The notes: generated from the letters alone by a model not told the origin. Shown: positions 36,614-46,737, counted from the first letter of the stretch. The stretch is DNA of 64,000 nt from Natronocella acetinitrilica (GCF_024170285.1 NZ_JALJXV010000001.1:434001-498000); one strand, 5' to 3'. Program-made: numbers and translations.

Positions 36614-38014
36614 TCAGCACTCCATATCGAGTTCCTTGATCTTTCGGGTCAATGTATTGCGCCCCCAGCCGAGCAGACGGGCCGCATCCTGGCGGCGGCC
36701 GCCAGTGGCGCGAATGGCGACCTTGATCATGATTCGCTCGAAATTGGGCAGCGCTGATTCCAGGATGGCCTGCTCGCCGCGAGCCAGGGCGCGTTCCGCC
36801 CACACGGCCAGGGATTCTTCCCAGTCCTCACCCTTGGACTCCTGGCGGCCATCGTCGCGCAATTCAGGGGGCAGATCAGCCAGGTGGATTTCCTTGCCAT
36901 TGGCCATCACCGTGAGCCAGCGGCAAGTATTTTCGAGTTGACGGACATTGCCCTGCCAGGGCAGGCCCATCAGGTAGCGCTCCACTTCGGGGCGCAACTG
37001 CTTCTTGTCGACGTTGAGTTCCTCGGCGGCACGAACGAGGAAATGTGATGCGAGCTTGGCGATGTCCTCGCGCCGCTCGCGCAGCGCGGGCAAGTGAATG
37101 CGAATCACGTTGAGCCTGTGGAAGAGGTCTTCGCGAAACTGACCATCGTTGACCCGCGCCTCAAGGTTCTGGTGGGTCGCGGCGATGATGCGCACGTCCA
37201 CCGATATCGGCGTATGCCCACCGACCCGATAAAACTGCCCATCGGCGAGCACGCGGAGCAAGCGGGTCTGCAGTTCCGGCGGCATATCGCCGATTTCATC
37301 CAGGAACAGGGTGCCATTGTTGGCTTGCTCGAACCGGCCCTGTCGACTCTGTTGCGCGCCGGTGAACGCTCCTTTTTCGTGCCCGAACAGCTCTGACTCC
37401 ATGAGATCCCGGGGAATGGCGGCCATGTTGAGTGCGATGAAGGGCGCATCACGTCGCGGGCTGTGTCGGTGCAGGGCCCGCGCGACCAACTCCTTGCCGG
37501 TACCGGATTCGCCGTTGATGAGGACGTTGATGTTTGATGTGGAAAGTCGACCGATCGCACGGAAGACCTCCTGCATGGCAGGGGCCTCTCCAATGATCTC
37601 GGACACCTGGTCGGAATCTTCCGACGAAGGAGCCGACGGCTTGCGTCGATTGTCCAGGGCACGTTGGACCAGCCCCACGGCCTCGTCCACGTCGAACGGC
37701 TTCGGCAGGTATTCGAAGGCACCGCCCTGATAGGCGGAGACAGCGGCATCCAGATCGGAATGCGCCGTAATGACAATCACCGGCAGTTCCGGACAACGAT
37801 GCTGGAGCTGGTTGAGCAGATCGAGGCCGTCGATTCCCGGCATGCGAACGTCGGTAATCAGTACGGCCGGCTCAGCGCTATCCAGCGCGCGCAGTGCGGC
37901 GTTGGCGCTGTCGAAACTGCGCACGCCATGACCCGCCTGCTGGATGGCTTTCTCCAGGACCCAGCGAATGGAGCGGTCATCATCGACCACCCAGATCTGA
38001 TCTCTATCCCCCAT
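36614..38014 (-). CDS. ntrC: Nitrogen regulation response regulator NtrC (GlnG)
   Basis: A 466-residue sigma-54 activator. The receiver has D55 (VLITDVRMPG). The AAA+ domain has Walker A GESGTGKE (168-175), the sigma-54-contacting loop GAFTGA (215-220) and Walker B GTLFLDEIGDM. A Fis-type helix-turn-helix closes the protein (RQDAARLLGWGRNTLTRKIKEL). It activates glnA and other nitrogen genes when phosphorylated by NtrB. The gene start overlaps the end of ntrB by 11 nt. NtrC-type sites lie upstream of glnA and ntrB. Confidence 0.96.
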   Translation of the reverse strand: MGDRDQIWVVDDDRSIRWVLEKAIQQAGHGVRSFDSANAALRALDSAEPAVLITDVRMPGIDGLDLLNQLQHRCPELPVIVITAHSDLDAAVSAYQGGAFEYLPKPFDVDEAVGLVQRALDNRRKPSAPSSEDSDQVSEIIGEAPAMQEVFRAIGRLSTSNINVLINGESGTGKELVARALHRHSPRRDAPFIALNMAAIPRDLMESELFGHEKGAFTGAQQSRQGRFEQANNGTLFLDEIGDMPPELQTRLLRVLADGQFYRVGGHTPISVDVRIIAATHQNLEARVNDGQFREDLFHRLNVIRIHLPALRERREDIAKLASHFLVRAAEELNVDKKQLRPEVERYLMGLPWQGNVRQLENTCRWLTVMANGKEIHLADLPPELRDDGRQESKGEDWEESLAVWAERALARGEQAILESALPNFERIMIKVAIRATGGRRQDAARLLGWGRNTLTRKIKELDMEC

Positions 38015-39071
38015 GCTCGGCCTCCAATGGTAACCAGATGGTGAACACCGTCTCGCCGGGTTCGCTGCGGCACTCGATCAACCCGCCGTGCTGATTGACC
38101 AGGGTCTGCGCAATCGACAGGCCAAGCCCGGTGCCGGAAGGGCGGGACGTCACCATCGGAAAGAAGATGTGATCGAGGATCTCCGGCGGGATGCCCGGTC
38201 CGGTGTCCGTCACGTCTATACGGGCAACAAGCTTGTGCGGTATGTCGCCGATGGTGAACTGGCGTTGTGTGCGTGTGCGCAGGGTGATCCGGCCATGCTG
38301 GTCCACCGCCTGCAGGGCATTGCGCACGATATTCAGGGTGGCCTGGATCAGCTGATTTGGCTCGGCGAGCATATCCGGGATTGACGGGTCGTAGTCGCGT
38401 TCCACGGTGACACCGGTAGGGGCCTCCGCTTCCACGAGCTGGCGTACACGTTCCAGGATTTCATGAAGGTTCACCTGGCGCTTGTTTGGCCGTGTGTTCG
38501 GACCGAGTAGCCCATTAACCAGTGTGCGCAGTCGATCCGCCTCTTCGATGATCACCTGGGTGTATTCCCGCAGGGATTCATTGCCGAGCTCCCGCTCCAG
38601 TAACTGTGCCGCGCCGCGCAGACCGCCCAGTGGATTCTTGATCTCGTGGGCGAGGCCACGCAGGAGCTGCCGTGTGGCCTGATTCTGGGTAATCAGGTTC
38701 TGGTCTCGGGTGATACGAAGGCGCCGGTCCAGATGGTTTAGTTCGATCAGGACCTCGTCATGGGGCAAAGGCGCCATGGACAGATCCACAGTGATGTAGC
38801 GGCCTTCGGAGACCTCAAGGCGAAGCTCGCGCTCCGTGAATGCCGTTCCGCTTGCCAGGACTTGACCCGCAGAGCGCTCCAGCACGCGCCCGGCCGGCGT
38901 GAATCGACGCAGCGGGCTATCACTGACCTGCCGCGCACTGACCGCAAACATGGCCTGGGCGGCAGGATTGATAAAGCGCACGCGCAGTTCTTCGTCCAGC
39001 AGAATCACACCCAGAGACAGGTGCTCGACGACGCGATCGACAAGGCCGGATGCAGGTGCACGGATAGTCAT
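38004..39071 (-). CDS. ntrB: Nitrogen regulation sensor kinase/phosphatase NtrB (GlnL)
   Basis: A 355-residue cytoplasmic kinase without membrane segments: a PAS domain (about 10-115, LGVILLDEELRVRFINPAA), the H-box HEIKNPLGGLRGAAQLLE, and an ATPase domain with NLVRNALQAV-like NIVRNALQAVD, DTGPGIP and GTGLGLSIAQ. It phosphorylates NtrC under nitrogen limitation and is turned into a phosphatase by PII. An NtrC-type palindrome lies about 130 nt upstream of the start, so it is probably autoregulated. Confidence 0.95.
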   Translation of the reverse strand: MTIRAPASGLVDRVVEHLSLGVILLDEELRVRFINPAAQAMFAVSARQVSDSPLRRFTPAGRVLERSAGQVLASGTAFTERELRLEVSEGRYITVDLSMAPLPHDEVLIELNHLDRRLRITRDQNLITQNQATRQLLRGLAHEIKNPLGGLRGAAQLLERELGNESLREYTQVIIEEADRLRTLVNGLLGPNTRPNKRQVNLHEILERVRQLVEAEAPTGVTVERDYDPSIPDMLAEPNQLIQATLNIVRNALQAVDQHGRITLRTRTQRQFTIGDIPHKLVARIDVTDTGPGIPPEILDHIFFPMVTSRPSGTGLGLSIAQTLVNQHGGLIECRSEPGETVFTIWLPLEAEHGG

Positions 39072-39082
39072 GCTGCTTACCT

Positions 39083-39098
39083 AGCAAAAAGCGGTCCA
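39083..39098 (-). promoter_or_regulatory. Possible sigma-54 promoter of ntrBC
   Basis: On the minus strand TGGACCGCTTTTTGCT keeps the GG and GC doublets at the right spacing, and the -12 part TTGCT is exact; two bases of the -24 part differ from TGGCAC. The start point would be almost at the ntrB ATG, which is unusual and lowers confidence. Confidence 0.35.
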
Positions 39099-39203
39099 CA
39101 CTCACCAAAAGAGGGCGGAGCGCGGTAAAAGGGTGCAGATCAAGCATGAGAGCGGTCGGGATTGGCTGCACTTGTAACCGGTGGTGCCCGACACAGACAA
39201 GTA

Positions 39204-39220
39204 TGCACCAATATAGTGCA
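39204..39220. promoter_or_regulatory. NtrC-binding site upstream of ntrB
   Basis: TGCACCAATATAGTGCA fits the NtrC consensus TGCACY-N5-RGTGCA at every defined position. It lies about 130 nt before the ntrB start, a usual enhancer distance. Confidence 0.75.
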
Positions 39221-39245
39221 TGGTGTGCTAAAAGAGGGCGTGGCG

Positions 39246-39767
39246 CTAGCGGGCCGGGCTCAGTCGGGATGCTTGGAGCATGTAAAAGGTGGACGATTCG
39301 GAGCGGGCAACCACGTCGTCACTGCGGTTGATGATCTCTACCTGCAGGCTGTATTCACCCCGATGGATGCCCTCAAGCTGGAAGCTGGCCTGTCGGCCGG
39401 CAGCTACTGCATCGCCGTTGAGCAACAGCCGATAGCGATGTCCATCATGCAGCGACGGCTCGGACTCGACACGCACGGTAACCAGACCCTGGTTGTCCCG
39501 AACGACGTCGTCATGGCCGGGTGATGCAATGGCGACCGTCCGGTAGCGTTCGGAGGCAGATTCAGCCTGTTGCGCGCTTTGTTGTTGCCGCCGCGGAGGT
39601 GTGCGGGGCTGATAGGTCGGCAGCGTATCGAGTTGTATTTCCTCGGCCCCGGGCCGGGGTTGATCGCTGAAGCTGACGTTACCCTGCTCATCCACATGCC
39701 TGTAGACCTGGCTCAGGGAAAGCGCCGGCAGCAACAACAGCAACAGTGGTAGGTAACGTCTCTCCAT
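39246..39767 (-). CDS. DUF4124 domain-containing periplasmic protein
   Basis: A 173-residue exported protein: signal peptide MERRYLPLLLLLLPALSLS and a DUF4124 domain at the mature N-terminus (QVYRHVDEQGNVSFSDQPRPGAEEI). The middle is rich in Gln and Arg, and the C-terminal part resembles a beta-sandwich (PSLHDGHRYRLLLNGDAV). The function is unknown, but the place between glnA and ntrB is common in gammaproteobacteria. It is separated from glnA by a strong terminator. Confidence 0.88.
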   Translation of the reverse strand: MERRYLPLLLLLLPALSLSQVYRHVDEQGNVSFSDQPRPGAEEIQLDTLPTYQPRTPPRRQQQSAQQAESASERYRTVAIASPGHDDVVRDNQGLVTVRVESEPSLHDGHRYRLLLNGDAVAAGRQASFQLEGIHRGEYSLQVEIINRSDDVVARSESSTFYMLQASRLSPAR

Positions 39768-39841
39768 GCCTCCAGTCTAGCGCGTCAGCAATCTGCTGCC
39801 GGGTTGGCAAGACAGCCGGATGCGTTGGCAGGACGAGTGGA

Positions 39842-39869
39842 CAAAAAAAGGGCCGCGCATGGCGGCCCC
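39842..39869 (-). terminator. Intrinsic terminator of glnA
   Basis: On the minus strand GGGCCGC/GCGGCCC-type arms with a short CATG-containing loop are followed directly by a run of seven T's. It lies 27 nt after the glnA stop. This is the clearest intrinsic terminator in the window. Confidence 0.9.
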
Positions 39870-39895
39870 TGGTTTTCGAACGGTTTCGGTCCGTG

Positions 39896-41311
39896 TCAGA
39901 CGCTGTAATACATGTCGAATTCCACCGGATGGGTGGTCATGCGCAGACGCTGCACTTCTTCCGTCTTCAATTCGATGTAGGCATCGATGGAATCGTCGGT
40001 GAAGACACCGCCAGCCTTCAGGAACTCGCGATCTTCGTCGAGGGCCTGCAGGGCTTCTTCCAGATCGAAGGCAACCTTCGGGATATCCTTTTCCTCTTCC
40101 GGCGGAAGATCGTAGAGGTCCTTGTCCATGGCGTCGCCAGGATGGATCTTGTTCTGAATCCCATCGAGGCCGGCCATCAGCAGGGCCGTGAACGCAAAGT
40201 AGGGGTTGCCGGTGGAATCCGGGAAACGCACCTCAATGCGACGCGCCTTGGGATTGGAAATCCACGGAATCCGGATAGATGCAGACCGGTTGCGGGCCGA
40301 GTAGGCCAGCAGCACAGGGGCCTCGAAACCGGGAACAAGGCGCTTGTAGCTGTTGGTCGACGCGTTGGTGAAGGCGTTGATGGCCTTGGCGTGCTTGATG
40401 ATGCCGCCAATGTAGTAGAGCGCCGTTTCGCTCAGGCCGCCGTATTGATCGCCGGTGAAGACGTTCTCGCCGTTCTTGGAGAACGACTGGTGCACGTGCA
40501 TACCGTTACCGTTATCGCCCACCAGTGGCTTGGGCATGAAGGTCGCGGTTTTGCCATAAGCGGAAGCGACGTTGTGCACGGCATACTTGAGCTTCTGCAC
40601 TTCGTCGGCCTTCTTGACCAGCGTATTGAACTTCACGCCGATCTCACACTGACCTGCAGTGGCGACCTCGTGGTGATGCACTTCCACCTCGAGACCCAGC
40701 TCTTCCATTGCCTGGCACATGGCGGTGCGGATATCGTGCAGCGAATCCACCGGCGGAACCGGGAAGTAGCCGCCCTTCACACCAGGCCGGTGGCCCATAT
40801 TGCCGTCTTCATAGACACGCTCGGAGTTCCAGCCTGCTTCCTCGGAGTCGATGCGATAGAAGCTGCCGGACATTTCGGCGCCCCAACGGACGTCATCGAA
40901 AATGAAGAACTCGGGCTCCGGGCCAAAGAACGCGGTGTCGCCCAAGCCTGTGGACTTGAGGTAGGCCTCGGCACGCTTGGCAATGGAGCGCGGATCACGC
41001 TCGTAGCCCTGCATGGTGTTCGGCTCGATGATATCGCAGGTGATGTTCACCGTGGGCTCATCGAAGAAAGGATCCAGCGTGGCGGTGTCAGGATCGGGCA
41101 TGAGGATCATGTCGGATTCGTTGATCCCCTTCCAGCCGGCAATGGAGGAGCCGTCGAACATCTTTCCGTCTTCGAACAGATCCTCGTCGACCGTGGACGC
41201 AGGCACGGTGACATGCTGCTCTTTGCCCTTGGTATCCGTGAAGCGCAGGTCCACGTACTTCACGTTCTCTTCTTTGATCATCTTCAGTATGTCAGCACCG
41301 GTGCGGGACAT
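39896..41311 (-). CDS. glnA: Glutamine synthetase, type I
   Basis: A 471-residue dodecameric enzyme joining ammonia to glutamate with ATP. Signatures are [17 protein letters not shown] (metal and substrate contacts), [16 protein letters not shown] (ATP-binding) and the adenylylation site Y400 in [11 protein letters not shown], so control by GlnE is expected. The ATG is preceded by a GGAGGTAA-type site. Upstream lie a sigma-54 promoter and two NtrC sites 31 nt apart, the layout of E. coli glnAp2. It ends at a strong terminator. Confidence 0.97.
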   Translation of the reverse strand: MSRTGADILKMIKEENVKYVDLRFTDTKGKEQHVTVPASTVDEDLFEDGKMFDGSSIAGWKGINESDMILMPDPDTATLDPFFDEPTVNITCDIIEPNTMQGYERDPRSIAKRAEAYLKSTGLGDTAFFGPEPEFFIFDDVRWGAEMSGSFYRIDSEEAGWNSERVYEDGNMGHRPGVKGGYFPVPPVDSLHDIRTAMCQAMEELGLEVEVHHHEVATAGQCEIGVKFNTLVKKADEVQKLKYAVHNVASAYGKTATFMPKPLVGDNGNGMHVHQSFSKNGENVFTGDQYGGLSETALYYIGGIIKHAKAINAFTNASTNSYKRLVPGFEAPVLLAYSARNRSASIRIPWISNPKARRIEVRFPDSTGNPYFAFTALLMAGLDGIQNKIHPGDAMDKDLYDLPPEEEKDIPKVAFDLEEALQALDEDREFLKAGGVFTDDSIDAYIELKTEEVQRLRMTTHPVEFDMYYSV

Positions 41312-41370
41312 GCGTTACCTCCAACATGGTCGTTGTATGTGGTCGCCGGAGCGAGTTCGGGCGCAAATGA

Positions 41371-41386
41371 AGCAGATTCTATGCCA
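41371..41386 (-). promoter_or_regulatory. Sigma-54 promoter of glnA
   Basis: On the minus strand TGGCATAGAATCTGCT matches TGGCAYR-N4-TTGCW with one mismatch. The GG and GC doublets are exact. The transcript would start near base 41361, about 50 nt before the glnA start codon. Confidence 0.8.
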
Positions 41387-41449
41387 GCACCAAAAGACAG
41401 CAGTTTACGGGCTCTACTGGTGCACAGTCAGCATTGGATCAGGAAACGG

Positions 41450-41466
41450 CGCACAAGAATAGTGCG
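41450..41466. promoter_or_regulatory. NtrC-binding site 1 upstream of glnA
   Basis: CGCACAAGAATAGTGCG has the GCAC and GTGC half-sites at the correct spacing, with an A where the consensus has a pyrimidine. The centre is about 97 nt upstream of the predicted sigma-54 start point. Confidence 0.7.
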
Positions 41467-41480
41467 GGGTGCGCCGAGTT

Positions 41481-41497
41481 TGCACCATAACAGTGCG
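41481..41497. promoter_or_regulatory. NtrC-binding site 2 upstream of glnA
   Basis: TGCACCATAACAGTGCG matches the NtrC consensus but for the last base. The centre is 31 nt from site 1, close to three helical turns, which suits cooperative binding. Confidence 0.75.
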
Positions 41498-41508
41498 CTG
41501 AGTCTGCG

Positions 41509-42075
41509 TTAGTGACGAAACTGTCCACTGTCCTGCCCGGGAATCCTGCCACCCTTGGTGAGTCCGGTACCAGGCTCTGCCGCAGCAGTGCGCTCCATTC
41601 TACGCAAGGCTTTGTCCAGCGAGGTGGCATTGTCATCCGGGTCTGCCCGCATGGCCTGCAAGACGTCACGCAGTTCAATGAAATGTTCAGCGAGGCTGGC
41701 ATAGAGATCGCCCAGCGCCGGTGGGGCCGTGCGCTGCGCCTCATCGTAGGCACTGCGACCGAGGGCCACAAAGTAATCGCTGCGAACGCGACGTCGCACA
41801 GCCTGACCAGGAAACAGTCCCGACAGCATCAGGCACTGGTCACCCACATCACGCAAACGTTCACCCTGCAGGCGCCCGCTGGTCTGGAGGGCGTGTAGAT
41901 AGCCCACGCCCATTGCCCTACGCAACAACTCCCGATTGCGGAGGTAGCGCATGAGGAGGAAGACCAGATAGCTCTCGCCATGTTCGTCGAGCCGGGTGTC
42001 GCAGGCAGCTTGCGCTTCTTTCACCAGACGATGCCACTGGGCGGTACTGGTGCTGTCCAGTATGAGGCGATTCAT
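41509..42075 (-). CDS. Conserved-looking helical protein of unknown function
   Basis: A 188-residue soluble protein, predicted mostly helical and rich in Arg, Leu and Ala. The N-terminal part is well structured ([40 protein letters not shown]), and the last 35 residues look disordered. There is no signal peptide, membrane helix or known catalytic motif, and the family was not recognised. It lies between the glnA control region and glyQ and is divergent from glyQ. Codon use is like its neighbours, so it is a resident gene. Confidence 0.65.
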   Translation of the reverse strand: MNRLILDSTSTAQWHRLVKEAQAACDTRLDEHGESYLVFLLMRYLRNRELLRRAMGVGYLHALQTSGRLQGERLRDVGDQCLMLSGLFPGQAVRRRVRSDYFVALGRSAYDEAQRTAPPALGDLYASLAEHFIELRDVLQAMRADPDDNATSLDKALRRMERTAAAEPGTGLTKGGRIPGQDSGQFRH

Positions 42076-42190
42076 CGGCTACCCTCCACACAGCCCGGAT
42101 TCGGGACGCACAGCGGAAAACCTTTGCTAATTCGGGGCTTCGAGTTGGCTTTCGCCTGTCAACGGCTTCGGCATGCCACTCTCGAAGGGG

Positions 42191-42196
42191 TATACT
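42191..42196 (+). promoter_or_regulatory. -10 element TATACT of the probable glyQ promoter
   Basis: GGGGTATACTGC lies about 87 nt before the glyQ start. The -35 region is poor. It has the same extended context as the argH and lptM -10 boxes. Confidence 0.5.
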
Positions 42197-42282
42197 GCGC
42201 CCCTGTCCCGACTCCCCGAAAATGCAAGGGGAATCGCGGCTGTTCACGTTCCGATAACCATGGGTATATCACGGGGTGCGTC

Positions 42283-43224
42283 TTGGCTGAAGAGGCTGTT
42301 TACCGCAATGCGCCCGATGCGCGCACATTTCAGGGCCTGATTCTGGCTCTACAGACTTACTGGGCCCGTCATGGTTGCATAGTCATGCAGCCGCTGGACA
42401 TGGAGGTGGGTGCCGGTACATTCCATCCCGCCACCTTCCTCCGCGCAGTGGGGCCAGAGCCCTGGAACGCGGCCTACGTGCAGCCATCGCGTCGCCCGAC
42501 TGACGGTCGCTACGGCGAGAACCCCAATCGTCTGCAGCATTACTATCAGTTTCAGGTGGTGATGAAGCCCTCTCCAGCTGCGTTCCAGGAGCTTTTCCTT
42601 GGCTCTCTGAAGGAGCTTGGCATTGATCCCCTGGTGCATGACATCCGTTTCGTCGAAGACAACTGGGAATCGCCGACCCTGGGAGCCTGGGGCCTCGGCT
42701 GGGAAGTGTGGCTGAACGGCATGGAAATCACCCAGTTCACGTACTTTCAGCAGGTGGGTGGACTCGACTGTAAACCCGTCATGGGGGAAATCACCTATGG
42801 CCTCGAGCGCATCGCCATGTATCTGCAGGAGGTGGAGAGTGTCTACGATCTGGTCTGGACGGACGGACCAGCCGGCATCGTGACCTATGGTGATGTCTAC
42901 CATCAGAACGAGGTCGAGCAGTCCACCTACAACTTCGAGCAGGCCGATACCGATTGGCTGTTCTCGGCTTTCGACGCCCATGAGCGGGAAAGCACGCGCC
43001 TGGCCGAGGCAGAATTGCCCCTGCCAGCCTATGAGCAATGTCTCAAGGCCTCCCATACCTTCAATCTGCTCGACGCACGCCACGCGCTGTCCGTGACCGA
43101 GCGCCAGCGCTATATCCTTCGCGTACGGACACTGGCCCGCAGCGCCGCCCATGGCTACTACGCCCGGCGCGAGGCCCTGGGCTTCCCGCTCTGCCAGGAA
43201 ACGCGGGAGGTGGCCAATGGATGA
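42283..43224 (+). CDS. glyQ: Glycyl-tRNA synthetase alpha subunit
   Basis: A 313-residue class II synthetase subunit of the bacterial alpha2-beta2 type, which activates glycine and charges tRNA-Gly with GlyS. Conserved blocks are [37 protein letters not shown] and [20 protein letters not shown]. The frame is open further upstream, but homology starts near TFQGL; the TTG here gives [18 protein letters not shown], the right length, with a GGGGTG site a few bases before. It overlaps glyS by 8 nt. Confidence 0.93.
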   Translation: MAEEAVYRNAPDARTFQGLILALQTYWARHGCIVMQPLDMEVGAGTFHPATFLRAVGPEPWNAAYVQPSRRPTDGRYGENPNRLQHYYQFQVVMKPSPAAFQELFLGSLKELGIDPLVHDIRFVEDNWESPTLGAWGLGWEVWLNGMEITQFTYFQQVGGLDCKPVMGEITYGLERIAMYLQEVESVYDLVWTDGPAGIVTYGDVYHQNEVEQSTYNFEQADTDWLFSAFDAHERESTRLAEAELPLPAYEQCLKASHTFNLLDARHALSVTERQRYILRVRTLARSAAHGYYARREALGFPLCQETREVANG

Positions 43225-45316
43225 TCGAAGTGATCTGCTGATCGAGCTGGGCACGGAAGAGTTGCCACCGACTGCGCTGAGGCGCCTGCGCGACGATTTC
43301 AGTGCGCTAATTGTTGGCGGCTTGCGCGATGCCGGGCTGGAGCCCGGCACAACGAAATCTTTCGCCACGCCACGACGCCTGGCGGTGGCTATCCAGGGGC
43401 TGCGGATACAACAGCCGGAACAGGTTGTGGAGCGTCGGGGCCCCGCTGTGGCCGCAGCCTTCGATCAGGACGGACAGCCCACACGAGCCGCCATCGGCTT
43501 TGCCAGTTCCTGCGGCGCCGAGGTCTCCGACCTCGAGCGTGTCGAGACCGAAAAGGGCGCGTGGCTCTACTATCGTGGCCACAAGGCCGGGCGGCCGGCT
43601 TCAGAACTGATTGCGGCACTTTTGCCGGAGGTCATCCACAAGTTGCCGGTGCCAAAGCGCATGCGCTGGGGTGACCATGAACACAGCTTCGTGCGGCCGG
43701 TGCACTGGCTTGTGGTCCTGCTTGGCGATGAGGTTGTCGATGCCTCAGTACTTGGAGTTGCCAGTAGCCGGACCAGTCGGGGTCATCGCTTCCATGGCCC
43801 AGCGTCTCTGGAGATAGCCTCGGCAGCAAGCTATGAAAAACAGCTGCGCGAGAATGCGCACGTGATCGCCGATCTGGATGCCCGACGTCAGGAGGTTCTC
43901 CGACAGGTCGAAGCCGCGGCCAGGACCGCTGGCGGCGTCGCCATGATCGATGAAGCACTGCTGGAGGAAGTCACAGCGCTTGTGGAGTGGCCCGCCGCAA
44001 TTATCGGCACTTTCGAGAAGCGCTTCCTGGACATTCCACCAGAGGTGCTTGTCTCAAGCATGCAGGGTCACCAGCGGTATTTCCCGGTTCGGGGTAGCGA
44101 TGACCAGTTGCTGCCGAGCTTTGTCACCATCGCCAACCTGGAAAGCCGCAACCCGGATGAAGTTGCCCGGGGGAATCAGCGTGTCATTCGCCCACGGCTG
44201 GCCGACGCCGAGTTCTTCTGGCAACAGGATCGACGCGAACCGATCTCGCAACGCATTGAAAAACTAAAGGAAATTGTTTTCCAGAAGCGGTTGGGCAGCC
44301 TCTATGACAAGGCAGTTCGCGTTGCGGCACTGTCTCGGCAGCTTGCTCCTGAATTCGGTGTTGACCCAGCGACGGCAGAACGTGCGGCATTGCTCGGCAA
44401 ATGCGATCTGTTAACAGAAATGGTCGGAGAGTTTCCGGAGTTGCAAGGAATCATGGGTCGTTACTACGCGGCCCACGAGGGTCTGGGCGATGGAATCCCC
44501 GAAGCGCTGGAGCAGCACTATCAGCCCCGCTTCGCCGGCGACCAGATTCCAACCTCGCCGCTCGGTCAGGTGCTGGCGGTGGCCGAACGGGCCGATACGC
44601 TCATCGGGATCTTCGCGATTGGCCAGGCGCCCAGCGGAGACAAGGATCCCTTCGCACTGCGGCGTGCGGGCCTCGGGCTCATGCGGATCCTGGTGGAATC
44701 GCAACGCCAGATCCCGCTGCTGGCCCTGTTTGGGCGTGCTGCAGATCATCTCCCCGAGGACGTCAAGGGCGATGCGGTGGTGGATGCAGTGTTCGAATTC
44801 TGCATGGACCGCCTGAAAGCCTACTATCTTGACCAGGGCTTGCTCCCAGAACTCTTCGAGGCCGTGCGGGATGTGCGTGTGAATGACGGTGAGCCGGTGG
44901 ACGAGCCGGTCGATTTTGATCGGCGCATTCACGCTTGCTCGGCATTTCTTCAACTGGATGCGGCCAGAAGCCTCGCTGCGGCCAACAAGCGGGTCAACAA
45001 CATCCTGCGCAAGGCTGACGGCGTTGATATCCCGGAGGTACCGTCAGCAGACCTTCTTCAGGTGGAGGCGGAAAAGACCTTGTATGCGGTGATCGAACCG
45101 TTGACCAAGAAGGTCGCAAACCTGGCAAGGCAAGGGGATTATCAGCAAGCGCTGGAACAATTGGCTACCGCGCGTGACGGTGTGGACGCATTCTTCGATC
45201 AGGTCATGGTGATGGACGAGGATATGGAAGTCCGGGGGAATCGCCTTGCACTTTTGCGTCAACTGTCACAGCTCTTCACCAGCGTCGCGGACATCTCCCG
45301 GCTACCAAGCCAGTGA
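43217..45316 (+). CDS. glyS: Glycyl-tRNA synthetase beta subunit
   Basis: A 699-residue tRNA-binding subunit. The opening [18 protein letters not shown] is the family hallmark. A central HD-like part and a C-terminal anticodon-binding region ([32 protein letters not shown]) follow. The ATG is preceded by GGGAGG and lies within the end of glyQ, ensuring equal subunit synthesis. The length is close to E. coli GlyS (689). Confidence 0.95.
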   Translation: MDDRSDLLIELGTEELPPTALRRLRDDFSALIVGGLRDAGLEPGTTKSFATPRRLAVAIQGLRIQQPEQVVERRGPAVAAAFDQDGQPTRAAIGFASSCGAEVSDLERVETEKGAWLYYRGHKAGRPASELIAALLPEVIHKLPVPKRMRWGDHEHSFVRPVHWLVVLLGDEVVDASVLGVASSRTSRGHRFHGPASLEIASAASYEKQLRENAHVIADLDARRQEVLRQVEAAARTAGGVAMIDEALLEEVTALVEWPAAIIGTFEKRFLDIPPEVLVSSMQGHQRYFPVRGSDDQLLPSFVTIANLESRNPDEVARGNQRVIRPRLADAEFFWQQDRREPISQRIEKLKEIVFQKRLGSLYDKAVRVAALSRQLAPEFGVDPATAERAALLGKCDLLTEMVGEFPELQGIMGRYYAAHEGLGDGIPEALEQHYQPRFAGDQIPTSPLGQVLAVAERADTLIGIFAIGQAPSGDKDPFALRRAGLGLMRILVESQRQIPLLALFGRAADHLPEDVKGDAVVDAVFEFCMDRLKAYYLDQGLLPELFEAVRDVRVNDGEPVDEPVDFDRRIHACSAFLQLDAARSLAAANKRVNNILRKADGVDIPEVPSADLLQVEAEKTLYAVIEPLTKKVANLARQGDYQQALEQLATARDGVDAFFDQVMVMDEDMEVRGNRLALLRQLSQLFTSVADISRLPSQ

Positions 45317-45368
45317 ACCTTCCGCTCGGCCCGCCCTGCGTCGGCAGGGCGGTCAAGGAGTTGCTCGA

Positions 45369-45902
45369 GTGCCAGCTATCATTCTCGACCGCGACGGCGT
45401 AATCAACGAAGACTCCTCAGAATTCATCAAGAGTGTGGATGAGTGGCGCGCCATCCCCGGGAGCCTGGAGGCGATCGCCGCCTTATCACAAGCAGGTTGG
45501 ACGATCGCCATCTGCACCAATCAATCCGGAATCGCACGAGGTCTGCTGACACCAGAGAACCTGGAGCAGATTCACGACGCCATTCGACAGGGTGTGCAGA
45601 AACTCGGTGGGAATGTCCATGGCATTTATAGCTGCCCCCATGGGCCACTGGACGGCTGTGCATGCCGGAAGCCCAAACCCGGCTTGTACATACAGGCCGC
45701 TGAGGAGCTGGGATTCACTCTGAGAAATACACCGGTCGTTGGGGATGCCGCCAGGGATCTCGAGGCGGCAATCAAGGTGGATGCGCGTCCGATTCTGGTA
45801 CGTACCGGCAAGGGCGTGGAAACAGCGGCCACCATCAGCAACCTCGGTTCAATAGAAATCCATGACGACCTGCAGGCGGTGGCAAGCGCTTTACTTGCCT
45901 GA
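45369..45902 (+). CDS. gmhB: D-glycero-beta-D-manno-heptose-1,7-bisphosphate 7-phosphatase
   Basis: A 177-residue HAD phosphatase of lipopolysaccharide heptose synthesis. The nucleophile motif is LDRDGVINED (D7, D9), TNQSGIARG is motif II, and the zinc loop CPHGPLDGCACRKPKPG has the Cys/His set of GmhB. VVGDAARDLEAA is motif IV. The GTG start follows AAGGAG with 8 nt spacing. The glyQ-glyS-gmhB-plsC order is seen in Pseudomonas. Confidence 0.92.
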   Translation: MPAIILDRDGVINEDSSEFIKSVDEWRAIPGSLEAIAALSQAGWTIAICTNQSGIARGLLTPENLEQIHDAIRQGVQKLGGNVHGIYSCPHGPLDGCACRKPKPGLYIQAAEELGFTLRNTPVVGDAARDLEAAIKVDARPILVRTGKGVETAATISNLGSIEIHDDLQAVASALLA

Positions 45903-45920
45903 CCGGAGGAGATAGCCCGC

Positions 45921-46736
45921 ATGCCAATAGAGCGATTCAAGCAACCACTCCACACCCCCTCATGGTCAGCGAAAATACGGGCACTGCCTGGATCCATTGC
46001 ATGGGCAGTGGGCGCCAGCTTGGCCACACTGCTTTTCGGGACCATCGGGCTTGCCATAGCTTTCGTACTGCCCTATCGCCGCCGCTACCAACTGTTCATT
46101 CAATGGAGCTTCTTTATTCTGTGGCTCGCGCGAGTCACCTGCGGCATAAGGCATGAAGTGACTGGTCTGGAGAATATTCCGGAACGGCCATGCGTCGTCA
46201 TGTGCAAGCATCAGTCCGCCTGGGAAACCCTGGCAACACAATATTGGTTGAACCCGCAAACCTGGGTACTCAAGCGGGAACTGATGAAGATTCCTTTGAT
46301 CGGCTGGGCGCTGGGTCTTTTGGCACCCATTGCTATTGATCGCTCGGCGAGGAAGCAGGCCATGCAGCAGATGCTTGAGCAGGGGCGACAGCGGCTGGCG
46401 GAGCATCGTTGGATTATCATTTACCCGGAAGGCACTCGTGTGGCGGCTGGCCGATGTGGTCGCTACCGCCGAGGGGGCGCCGTGCTTGCAGCAGAGACCG
46501 GCACGCCAATCCTGCCGATTGCTCACAACGCCGGCGAGTTTTGGCCGAGAAACTCGTTCTTGAAATACCCCGGCACAGTTCAGGTCCGTATCGGTGAACT
46601 CATCGAACCAGGTGGCAGGGACGCTGATACCTTACTCAAGGTGACCAAGGCGTGGATCGAGGAAAACACACGGGCTGTGAGTGCCCGCTACGAGCGAAGG
46701 GGGATGGATCAGGGGACCGGCAAAGAAGAGATGTGA
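45921..46736 (+). CDS. plsC: 1-acyl-sn-glycerol-3-phosphate acyltransferase
   Basis: A 271-residue inner-membrane acyltransferase that makes phosphatidic acid. It has two N-terminal hydrophobic segments (about 28-50 and 55-75). Motif I reads KHQSAWET, so the usual HX4D is HX4E here; related proteobacterial members share this. Motif III, YPEGTRVAAG, is intact. The C-terminal 25 residues look flexible. It ends directly before the two parS-like palindromes and converges on gyrB. Confidence 0.88.
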   Translation: MPIERFKQPLHTPSWSAKIRALPGSIAWAVGASLATLLFGTIGLAIAFVLPYRRRYQLFIQWSFFILWLARVTCGIRHEVTGLENIPERPCVVMCKHQSAWETLATQYWLNPQTWVLKRELMKIPLIGWALGLLAPIAIDRSARKQAMQQMLEQGRQRLAEHRWIIIYPEGTRVAAGRCGRYRRGGAVLAAETGTPILPIAHNAGEFWPRNSFLKYPGTVQVRIGELIEPGGRDADTLLKVTKAWIEENTRAVSARYERRGMDQGTGKEEM

Positions 46737-46737
46737 A

